Part shown: positions 1 to 4,923 of the stretch, piece after piece
Layout of the letters: the number at the start of each line of letters is the position of its first letter
Position numbering within the stretch: the first letter of the stretch is position 1
Source of the DNA: an uncultured Oscillospiraceae bacterium
Lineage (GTDB): Bacteria; Bacillota; Clostridia; Oscillospirales; Oscillospiraceae
NCBI GenBank assembly: GCA_910584835.1
Contig: CAJUEG010000106.1
Location: 1-7,364 of the forward strand
Direction of reading: 5' to 3'
Length of the DNA stretch: 7,364 bases
Notes under the pieces: generated by a model
The model's input: only the letters and a program-made list of their open reading frames with translations
Told to the model about the DNA's origin: nothing
Database searches by the model: none
Translations under genes and position numbers: made by a program

Positions 1-1000
1 ACACCCCGGCCTTGCTCATGTCGGACAGCACCCGGCCCAGGGAGCGCACCGGCCAGGCCATGGCGCTGTTGTAGATGACGAAGGCCTGGAAGTCCCCCAG
101 GGACAGCCCGCCGTTCACCGCCTCCACCGTCCCGGCCACGATCACCGCCATCACCTGGGCGCAGGTGATCAGCGAGCCGGAGGCCCAGTAGACGCTGAGC
201 AGCTTGCCCAGCTCCACCCACAAGGCGGAGAAGCGGTCGTTTTTCTTCCCGAAGCGGTCAATCTCAAACCGCTCCCGGCCAAAGGCCCGCACCACCCGCA
301 CGCCGGTGAGGTTTTCCTGGGCGCAGGTGGTCAGCTCCCCCTCCGCCTCGTCCGCCGCCTTAAACCGGTGGGAGATTTTGCCGTAAAACACCCACGAGGC
401 CAGCAGCGAAATGGGGACGAAGGCCAGCGACACCAGGGCCAGCCGCCAGTTCATGGCCAGCATGATGGCGGAGTACAGCACAATGAGGAATATGGTGCGC
501 ACCACCTCCATCAGCTGGTTGCAGACGAAGGTGCGGATGACCTCCACGTCGGAGGTGCACCGCTGGATGATGTCGCCGGTGGCGTGGGCGGTGTGCCAGG
601 CAAAGCTCAGGCGCTGGATGTGGCCGTACAACCCGTCCCGCAGGCTCTTCACAAAGCCCTCCGACCCCTTGGACAGGTTGATCCGCATGCCGTAGATGCA
701 CACGCCCCGCACCGCCGCCACCAGCACCACCGCCCCCGCCGCCAGCCACAAAAAGGGCAGGGGGTCGGCCCGGAGCCGGTCCAGCGGCACCAGCGGGCGC
801 AGAAAGCCGGGCAGGCCGGGGGCCTCGCCCCCCAGCACCGAGTCCACGGTGAAGCTGATGATCTGGGGCACCAGGGCGTTGCAGGCGGTGTTCATCCAGG
901 CCAGCAGGACCGCCCCGGCAAAAAAGCCCCAGCAGCCCCGCAGATGGCGCATAATCATGCCCGTCTTCTCCCGCCGGGACAGTTTCGTTTGTGATTCCAT
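1..1000 (-). CDS. ABC exporter half-transporter, membrane domain, partial (C-terminal ATPase domain beyond left edge)
   Basis: Reading leftward from the ATG at 1000, 333 codons stay open to the window edge. The protein starts MESQTKLSRREK. Hydrophobic stretches lie near residues 23-50, 82-104, 165-182, 186-206 and 275-292, as in a six-helix type I exporter membrane domain. The family pattern around TGDIIQRCTSDVE (141-153), the ENLTGVRVVRAFGRE coupling region (229-243) and LGRVLSDMSKAG at the edge (321-332) are typical of MsbA/BmrCD-type half-transporters. The ATP-binding domain should follow outside the window. AAAGGAG (1007-1013) sits 6 nt before the ATG at 1000. An in-frame ATG at 1018 exists, but that start would place the binding site inside the gene, so 1000 is preferred. 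A promoter, leader peptide and terminator lie immediately upstream, so expression is probably controlled by attenuation. The substrate cannot be read from the sequence; a multidrug or peptide exporter, perhaps one half of a heterodimer, is inferred. Confidence 0.93.
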   Translation of the reverse strand, partial: MESQTKLSRREKTGMIMRHLRGCWGFFAGAVLLAWMNTACNALVPQIISFTVDSVLGGEAPGLPGFLRPLVPLDRLRADPLPFLWLAAGAVVLVAAVRGVCIYGMRINLSKGSEGFVKSLRDGLYGHIQRLSFAWHTAHATGDIIQRCTSDVEVIRTFVCNQLMEVVRTIFLIVLYSAIMLAMNWRLALVSLAFVPISLLASWVFYGKISHRFKAADEAEGELTTCAQENLTGVRVVRAFGRERFEIDRFGKKNDRFSALWVELGKLLSVYWASGSLITCAQVMAVIVAGTVEAVNGGLSLGDFQAFVIYNSAMAWPVRSLGRVLSDMSKAGV

Positions 1001-1006
1001 ACTCTG

Positions 1007-1013
1007 CTCCTTT
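1007..1013 (-). promoter_or_regulatory. Ribosome binding site of the ABC exporter gene
   Basis: On the minus strand this reads AAAGGAG, 6 nt before the ATG at 1000. It lies downstream of the terminator's U-tract, so it is only transcribed when polymerase reads through. It decides the start against the in-frame ATG at 1018. Confidence 0.85.
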
Positions 1014-1024
1014 CCCATGGACGC

Positions 1025-1059
1025 AAAAAGCGCCCCTTCTGTCTGGACAGAAGGGACGC
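1025..1059 (-). terminator. Intrinsic terminator/attenuator between leader peptide and ABC exporter gene
   Basis: In the minus-strand RNA, 1059-1046 pairs with 1043-1030 over up to 14 bp, almost all Watson-Crick with one G-U. The innermost C-G pair would leave only 2 nt, so a CCAG tetraloop is more likely. The hairpin is followed at once by five U residues (1029-1025). This is a textbook Rho-independent terminator. It sits 35 nt after the leader peptide stop codon and ends 24 nt before the exporter start, where it would stop transcription before the gene. It would also end transcripts reading through from cutC. Confidence 0.88.
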
Positions 1060-1078
1060 CGCATACCACAAAATGGCC

Positions 1079-1107
1079 GGGAATGGAAACCCGATTACTC
1101 CATCCCC
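1079..1107 (-). promoter_or_regulatory. RNA hairpin spanning the leader peptide stop codon
   Basis: In minus-strand RNA, 1107-1099 (GGGGATGGA) pairs with 1087-1079 (TCCATTCCC) over 9 bp with one G-U, leaving an 11-nt loop that contains the leader stop codon TAA (1097-1095). A ribosome terminating there would melt it. It lies between the helix at 1108-1190 and the terminator, so it could act as a pause or as part of the switch. Pairing is seen in the sequence; the function is inferred. Confidence 0.55.
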
Positions 1108-1178
1108 AAGGCGCGCAAATATCCCAACAGTCCCATACTGCCTGTGTTCTTCTTCCCAAAAAGCAGATTACTCAACAT
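1095..1178 (-). CDS. Leader peptide of the ABC exporter gene, 27 residues
   Basis: The ORF starts ATG at 1178 and stops TAA at 1097-1095. The peptide begins MLSNLLFGKK and ends GYLRALGME, with two lysines at 9-10, GLLGYL at 16-21 and no long hydrophobic membrane segment. A strong AAAGGAGG (1187-1194) lies 8 nt upstream, and a TTGACA-17-TATACT promoter gives an untranslated leader of about 32 nt. Codon use differs from the GC-rich neighbours: four of seven leucines are TTG, with AGT, AAT, TAT, GGA and ACA also used. Together with the terminator just downstream this fits a translated attenuation leader, as known for antibiotic-induced exporters such as BmrB of the bmrCD operon in Bacillus subtilis. 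I do not recognise the peptide itself. The alternative, a small independent protein, is less likely because everything downstream is arranged as a switch. Confidence 0.8.
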   Translation of the reverse strand: MLSNLLFGKKNTGSMGLLGYLRALGME

Positions 1179-1190
1179 ATCGCGCGCCTC
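1108..1190 (-). promoter_or_regulatory. Long-range leader RNA helix masking the leader ribosome binding site
   Basis: In minus-strand RNA, 1190-1180 pairs with 1118-1108 over 11 bp: a GGCGCGC/GCGCGCC core with flanking A-U and G-U pairs. The 5' side includes the GAGG of the leader's ribosome binding site (1187-1194). The 3' side covers leader codons 21-24 (Leu-Arg-Ala-Leu). The 61-nt loop holds most of the leader ORF. Immediately downstream the stop-codon hairpin (1079-1107) can stack on it. The pairing is visible; whether it limits leader translation is inferred. Confidence 0.5.
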
Positions 1191-1217
1191 CTTTCAAAAT
1201 TTTTTACAGCGTTGCCA

Positions 1218-1246
1218 AGTATATCCCTTTTGGCGTGGATTGTCAA
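1218..1246 (-). promoter_or_regulatory. Sigma-A-type promoter for the leader peptide and ABC exporter
   Basis: On the minus strand the -35 is TTGACA (1246-1241), the spacer is 17 nt and the -10 is TATACT (1223-1218). The -35 is perfect and the -10 matches 5 of 6. Transcription should begin near 1211, about 32 nt before the leader ATG. The -35 box overlaps the TGA stop of cutC (1245-1243), so the promoter lies at the very end of that gene. Confidence 0.88.
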
Positions 1247-2001
1247 GCCTTATTTTTCAGCGCCGCCGCCACGCCGGAGATATACGCCCCGTCCACCACC
1301 TTATAGCTGTCCTCGGGGGGGTACAGGCAGCCGCCGTAGTGGATGCCCCGGTCGTTCCGGGCGGAGGGGTCGTTTCGGACGGTGTGGCCGGACATGTGCA
1401 GCTGGGTGCAGCCGGTCCGGGCGGCCACCCACTCCAGGTTCCGGGCGTTGACGCCGCCGCCGGGGAGTATTTCAATGCGCCCGGCGGCATATTCCACCAT
1501 CCGCCGGATGGTGTCCGCCCCCAGGGGCACGCTGGCCTGCTGGCCGCTGGTGAGCACCCTGGTCACCCCCAGCCCGATGAGGGCGTCCAGCGCCTCCCTC
1601 CAGTCCGGGGTCACGTCGATGGCCCGGTGGAACACGCACTCCCTCCCTCGCTCCCGGCACAGCTCCGCCAGCACCCCGGTGCGCTGTGCGTCCACCGTGC
1701 CGTCCTCATGGAGGAAGCCGAAGGCCAGCCCGTCCGCCCCGTGGTCCAGCAGCAGCCCGGCGTCCTCCACCGCGGCGGCGAACTCCGCCGGGGTGTAGCA
1801 GAAGCCCCCCTCCCGGGGGCGCACCATGGCGATGATCTTCATCCCCGTCTCCCGCTTGGCCACCAGCAGGGAGCCCAGGGTGGGGGTGAGCCCCCCGTGG
1901 AACAGGTCGCAGTTCAGCTCCGCCCGGTCCGCCCCGCCCCGGCGGGCCTCGATCACGTCGTCCGCGCTGCCGCAGCACACCTCAAGCAGAATTTTTCCCA
2001 T
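1243..2001 (-). CDS. cutC: CutC family TIM-barrel protein
   Basis: This 252-residue protein has the usual length and motif order of the CutC family: GADRAELN (23-30), GGLTPTLG (36-43), MVRPREGGFCY (59-69), VFHRAIDV (123-130), RVLTSGQ (148-154), LPGGGVNARN (179-188) and HMSGH (202-206). The family forms a cytoplasmic TIM barrel historically linked to copper homeostasis. In E. coli that phenotype was later attributed to the small RNA MicL, encoded at the 3' end of the gene, so the biochemical role is uncertain. It is not the choline TMA-lyase that shares the name. AAGGAGG (2010-2016) lies 8 nt before the ATG. A consensus promoter lies upstream. No terminator separates it from the exporter leader, so its transcripts probably run to the attenuator at 1025-1059. 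Its divergent neighbour is a fucosidase, which hints at a sugar-related role, but only by context. Confidence 0.93.
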   Translation of the reverse strand: MGKILLEVCCGSADDVIEARRGGADRAELNCDLFHGGLTPTLGSLLVAKRETGMKIIAMVRPREGGFCYTPAEFAAAVEDAGLLLDHGADGLAFGFLHEDGTVDAQRTGVLAELCRERGRECVFHRAIDVTPDWREALDALIGLGVTRVLTSGQQASVPLGADTIRRMVEYAAGRIEILPGGGVNARNLEWVAARTGCTQLHMSGHTVRNDPSARNDRGIHYGGCLYPPEDSYKVVDGAYISGVAAALKNKA

Positions 2002-2031
2002 AGCCCTGGCCTCCTTTTTTATTTGGGGAAT

Positions 2032-2060
2032 ATTATATATTTCTCCCCTCCGCCTGTCAA
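2032..2060 (-). promoter_or_regulatory. Consensus promoter of cutC
   Basis: The minus strand reads TTGACA (2060-2055), a 17-nt spacer and TATAAT (2037-2032), a perfect match to the sigma-70/sigma-A consensus. The expected start is near 2025, about 24 nt before the cutC ATG. The -35 lies inside the inverted repeat CCTGT-CA-ACAGG (2053-2064). Confidence 0.9.
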
Positions 2061-2064
2061 CAGG
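2053..2064. repeat. Inverted repeat over the cutC -35 box, possible operator
   Basis: CCTGT-CA-ACAGG is a perfect 5-bp inverted repeat with a 2-bp centre. It covers the cutC -35 and ends 3 bp before the fucosidase -35. A repressor bound here could cover both promoters. It may also be chance, since the repeat is short and partly built from the -35 itself. Confidence 0.3.
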
Positions 2065-2067
2065 GGC

Positions 2068-2096
2068 TTGTCATCCGGCGGATAACCCGGTAAAAT
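2068..2096 (+). promoter_or_regulatory. Promoter of the fucosidase gene set
   Basis: TTGTCA (2068-2073), a 17-bp spacer and TAAAAT (2091-2096) each match the consensus at 5 of 6 positions. Transcription would start near 2103, just before the ribosome binding site AGGAGG (2106-2111), giving a leader of only about 15 nt. It diverges from the cutC promoter, with 7 bp between the two -35 boxes. Confidence 0.72.
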
Positions 2097-2103
2097 AGCC
2101 GGG
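2086..2103. repeat. Inverted repeat flanking the fucosidase -10 box, possible operator
   Basis: CCCGG (2086-2090) and CCGGG (2099-2103) form a 5-bp inverted repeat around TAAAATAG, which contains the -10 box. The position suits a repressor site that blocks polymerase. The repeat is short and GC-rich in a GC-rich genome, so chance is possible. Confidence 0.3.
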
Positions 2104-2117
2104 AGAGGAGGGGTTTT

Positions 2118-3434
2118 ATGCCCTTTGTATTTGACCGGGACGCCTATGAGCGCCGGACGGCCTGGTTCACCCGGGCCCGGTTCGGCCTGTTTCTCCACTG
2201 GGGGCTGTACGCCATCCCCGCCCGGGGGGAGTGGGTGCGCAGCGTGGAGCGCATCCCCAACGAGGACTACGACCCCCTTATGGCCCAGTTTGACCCCGGG
2301 CACTGCGACATGCGGGCGTGGATGGCCGCGGCCAAGGGGGCCGGGATGCAGTACGCCGTGCTCACCGCCAAACACCACGATGGCTTCTGCCTGTTCGACA
2401 GCGCCTGCACCAGCTTCAAGTCCACCAACAGCCCGGCGGGGCGGGATTTCGTCCGGGAGTTCCTGGACGCCGCCCGGGAGGCGGGGCTGCGGGCGGGGCT
2501 GTACTTCTCCCTCATCGACTGGCGCCACCCCGACTTCCCCCACTACGGCGACCGAAACCACCCCATGCGGGACGACCCGGCCTGTTCCAACGAGGGCCGG
2601 GACTTTGGCCGCTACCTGGACTACATGCACGCCCAGGTGCGGGAGCTGTGCTCCAACTACGGGAAATTGGACCTGTTGTGGTTCGACTTCTCCTATGATG
2701 AGCTGCGGGGGGAGGCGTGGCGGGGGGCCGAGCTGATGGAGATGGTGCGCTCCCTCCAGCCCGATGTGGTGGTGAACAACCGCCTGGAGGTGAGCGGGGA
2801 GGGCTTCGGCTCCCTGGCCGCCTGCGCCCCCACCCCCTTCCACGGAGATTTCGTCAGCCCGGAGCAGATCGTCCCCCCGGACGGCCTGCGCGACGCCCAA
2901 GGCCGCCCCCTGGTGTGGGAGAGCTGCGTCACCATGAACAACCACTGGGGCTACTGCGCCCAGGACCACTTCTATAAGCCCGCCCCCATGCTCCTCAAAA
3001 AGCTGGTGGAGTGCGTGTCCAAGGGGGGCAATCTGCTGCTCAACGTGGGGCCCGACGCCCAGGGCCGCTTCCCGGACCGGGCCCTGGCCACCCTGGCGGA
3101 GATGGGCCGGTGGATGGACAAAAACGGCCGGAGCATCTACGGCTGCGGCCCGGCGGGGCTGCCCAAGCCCGACTTCGGCCGGTATACCCGGCGGGGGGAC
3201 CGGCTGTACGCCCATATTTTCGAGAACACCGTGGGCCCCCTGCCCCTGTTTGGGGTGGACAAGGACCGCATTTTGTCCATCCGCCGCCTGGCGGACGGCA
3301 GCGAGGTGGAGCTGTCCCGGAGCTGGGTGCACAGCGACTACCCCTCCCTGGCCTTCGCCGATTTGGGGCCCGACCCGGTTCTGCCCGACGGGACCGACAC
3401 GGTGCTGGAGATTCGCCTGCGGCCTGAGGCATAA
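2118..3434 (+). CDS. GH29 family alpha-L-fucosidase, cytoplasmic
   Basis: The 438-residue protein should hydrolyse terminal alpha-L-fucose from glycans or glycoconjugates. The GH29 barrel shows RFGLFLHWGLYA (21-32), AKHHDGFCLFDS (84-95), LYFSLIDW (128-135) and LLWFDFSYDE (186-195), with Asp190 at the position of the catalytic nucleophile. VWE at 266-268 offers Glu268 as a candidate acid/base, which is hard to place in GH29. GGNLLLNVGPDAQG (303-316) is a typical late barrel motif, followed by a short C-terminal beta domain. No signal peptide or anchor is seen, so it should act on imported substrates inside the cell. AGGAGG (2106-2111) lies 6 nt before the ATG. It heads the rightward gene set and lies 130 bp before the aminopeptidase gene. 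Linkage specificity cannot be told from sequence alone. Confidence 0.94.
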   Translation: MPFVFDRDAYERRTAWFTRARFGLFLHWGLYAIPARGEWVRSVERIPNEDYDPLMAQFDPGHCDMRAWMAAAKGAGMQYAVLTAKHHDGFCLFDSACTSFKSTNSPAGRDFVREFLDAAREAGLRAGLYFSLIDWRHPDFPHYGDRNHPMRDDPACSNEGRDFGRYLDYMHAQVRELCSNYGKLDLLWFDFSYDELRGEAWRGAELMEMVRSLQPDVVVNNRLEVSGEGFGSLAACAPTPFHGDFVSPEQIVPPDGLRDAQGRPLVWESCVTMNNHWGYCAQDHFYKPAPMLLKKLVECVSKGGNLLLNVGPDAQGRFPDRALATLAEMGRWMDKNGRSIYGCGPAGLPKPDFGRYTRRGDRLYAHIFENTVGPLPLFGVDKDRILSIRRLADGSEVELSRSWVHSDYPSLAFADLGPDPVLPDGTDTVLEIRLRPEA

Positions 3435-3564
3435 GAAAAACTTACAGACAGGGGCTGCGCTGCGTGGGGATATCCTGGAAAGCGGCGGGATAATCGTTAC
3501 AGTTTTGCCCGGCCCGGCATCTATACAGCGGCAATTATTGATAATACAGAGGAGGAGATACATC
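3435..3564 (+). other. Fucosidase-aminopeptidase gap with possible weak regulatory elements
   Basis: This 130-bp, AT-richer gap has no convincing terminator hairpin with a U-tract and no small ORF. It contains a possible -10, TATACA (3522-3527), but the only upstream TTACAG (3497-3502) is 19 bp away and matches a -35 poorly. A near-palindrome ATTAT-TG-ATAAT (3534-3545) sits just before the aminopeptidase ribosome binding site AGGAGG (3550-3555). Either read-through from the fucosidase gene or a weak internal promoter is possible. Confidence 0.35.
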
Positions 3565-4923
3565 ATGGTCAAGCTTTGGCAAGGGGAATCCGCCCAGTGG
3601 CGGGTGGAGTTGGAGACCGGCGGGGAGGGCGCGGCCCTGTCCCTGCGCACAGGGGCCCAGGGGCGGGTGCTGATCGTCAGCCTGGGTGAAGCGCCCAGGC
3701 CGGAGACCGCCCGCCGCGCCGCCGCCAAGGCGGCAAAGGCCCTGCGGGAGCTGGGAGCGGACAGCGCCGTGCTGGACGCCGCCCCGGCGGTGAAGGCGCT
3801 GGGGCCGGAGGGGGCCGCCGCCCTGGCCCAGGGGGCGGAGCTGGCCTGCTACCGCCAGCCCAGCTGGAAGGAGGGGGAGGACAAGCCCTTTACCCTCTAT
3901 CTCACCGGGGCTGAGAGCCTGGGGGACGTCCTGGCCCGGGCGGACGCGGTGACCCGGGCGGTGTGCTTTGCCCGGGACCTGGTGAACTGCCCCGCCAACC
4001 TGCTCACCCCGGAGGACATGGCCCGGCGGATGGCAGAGGCCGCGGGCGGGCTGGGCATAGAGGTCCAGGTTCTGGACGAGGCCCAGACCCGGGCGCTGGA
4101 CATGGGGGCCTACCACGCCGTGGCGGACAGCGCCGTCCACCCGCCCCGGCTCATCGTGCTGCGCTGGCGGGGCGGACAGGCGGGCACGCCCCCCATCGCC
4201 CTGGTGGGCAAGGGCGTGTGCTGCGACACCGGCGGCTACTGCCTCAAAACCGCCGGGGGCCTCAAGGGCACCCGGGGGGATATGGCCGGGGGCGCGGCGG
4301 TGTGCGGCGCGCTGCTGGCCCTGGCGGAGAACAAAATCCCGGTGAACGCCGTGGCCGTCATCCCGGCGGTGGAAAACCGGCTGTCGGCGGACAGCTTCCT
4401 CCCCGGCGACGTGGTCCGCTCCATGTCCGGCAAGACCATCCAGGTGAACAACACCGACGCGGAGGGCCGCCTCATCCTGGCCGACGCCGTCACCTACGCC
4501 ATCCAAAAGGAGGGCGCAGCAAAGATCGTGGACATCGCCACCCTCACCGGGGCGTGCGTGGCCGCCCTGGGCTTCACCACCGCGGGGCTGCTCACCAACG
4601 ACGAGGGGCTGTTCATGGCCCTGATGAACGCCGCCAAGCGGGCCGGGGAGCAGTACTGGCGCTTCCCGGATTTCCCCGAGTACCACAAGATGATCGAAAG
4701 CCCGGTGGCCGACCTGTGCAACCAGTCCAGCGACGGCTGCGGGGCCATCACCGCCGGGCTGTTTGTGGGCGCCTTCGCCCAGGGCCTGCCCTGGGTCCAC
4801 CTGGACATCGCGGGCACCGCCTGGGTGGACCGCCCCCGCTGGGAGTACCAGGTTGCCGGGGCCACCGGCGCGGGGGTAGCCACCCTGTACGAGCTGTGCC
4901 GGGGGCTGGCCGATGAGCCGTGA
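3565..4923 (+). CDS. pepA: M17 leucyl-type aminopeptidase, cytoplasmic
   Basis: The 452-residue protein is a dizinc (or dimanganese) M17 aminopeptidase that removes N-terminal residues from peptides. All active-site residues are present with the spacing of bovine lens enzyme: Lys216 (VGKG), Asp221 (DTGG), Lys228, Asp239 (GDMAGG), Asp298 and Glu300 in the family signature NTDAEGRL, and Arg302. HLDIAGTAW (412-420) is the usual C-terminal motif. The N-terminal domain is shorter than in many 480-500 residue members. AGGAGG (3550-3555) lies 9 nt before the ATG at 3565; the frame stays open for 105 codons further upstream, but that stretch overlaps the fucosidase gene and has no family similarity. 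Family members are cytoplasmic hexamers. The next gene begins inside its last codons, so the two are translationally linked. With the fucosidase it suggests breakdown of imported glycopeptides (inference). Confidence 0.94.
   Translation: MVKLWQGESAQWRVELETGGEGAALSLRTGAQGRVLIVSLGEAPRPETARRAAAKAAKALRELGADSAVLDAAPAVKALGPEGAAALAQGAELACYRQPSWKEGEDKPFTLYLTGAESLGDVLARADAVTRAVCFARDLVNCPANLLTPEDMARRMAEAAGGLGIEVQVLDEAQTRALDMGAYHAVADSAVHPPRLIVLRWRGGQAGTPPIALVGKGVCCDTGGYCLKTAGGLKGTRGDMAGGAAVCGALLALAENKIPVNAVAVIPAVENRLSADSFLPGDVVRSMSGKTIQVNNTDAEGRLILADAVTYAIQKEGAAKIVDIATLTGACVAALGFTTAGLLTNDEGLFMALMNAAKRAGEQYWRFPDFPEYHKMIESPVADLCNQSSDGCGAITAGLFVGAFAQGLPWVHLDIAGTAWVDRPRWEYQVAGATGAGVATLYELCRGLADEP

Noticed and set aside
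1016..1018. In-frame upstream ATG for the ABC exporter
   Set aside because: The AAAGGAG site lies between this ATG and the ATG at 1000 with correct 6-nt spacing to the latter; no good site precedes 1018.
360..1064. Minus-strand ORF of 234 codons starting at 1064
   Set aside because: It overlaps the exporter gene in another frame, starts inside the terminator stem and has no ribosome binding site; the translation is Gly/Ala/Pro-rich without family motifs.
1243..2001. CutC as choline trimethylamine-lyase
   Set aside because: That enzyme is a glycyl radical protein of over 800 residues; this is the 252-residue TIM-barrel CutC family that only shares the name.
3497..3527. Promoter for the aminopeptidase gene (TTACAG / TATACA)
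   Set aside because: The spacer is 19 bp and the -35 matches poorly; kept only as a weak possibility in the gap entry.
3250..3564. N-terminal extension of the aminopeptidase into the fucosidase gene
   Set aside because: The frame is open but overlaps fucosidase coding sequence and the gap; ATG 3565 has a strong, well-placed AGGAGG and the protein from there fits the M17 family.
2019..3728. Long minus-strand ORF (569 codons) opposite the fucosidase gene
   Set aside because: Low-complexity Gly/Pro/Val/His-rich translation in antisense to a clear GH29 enzyme, no plausible ribosome binding site or family motif. Such shadow frames are expected at this GC content. The same applies to minus ORFs at 3535-4977 and 5153-6589 and the plus ORF at 991-2085.
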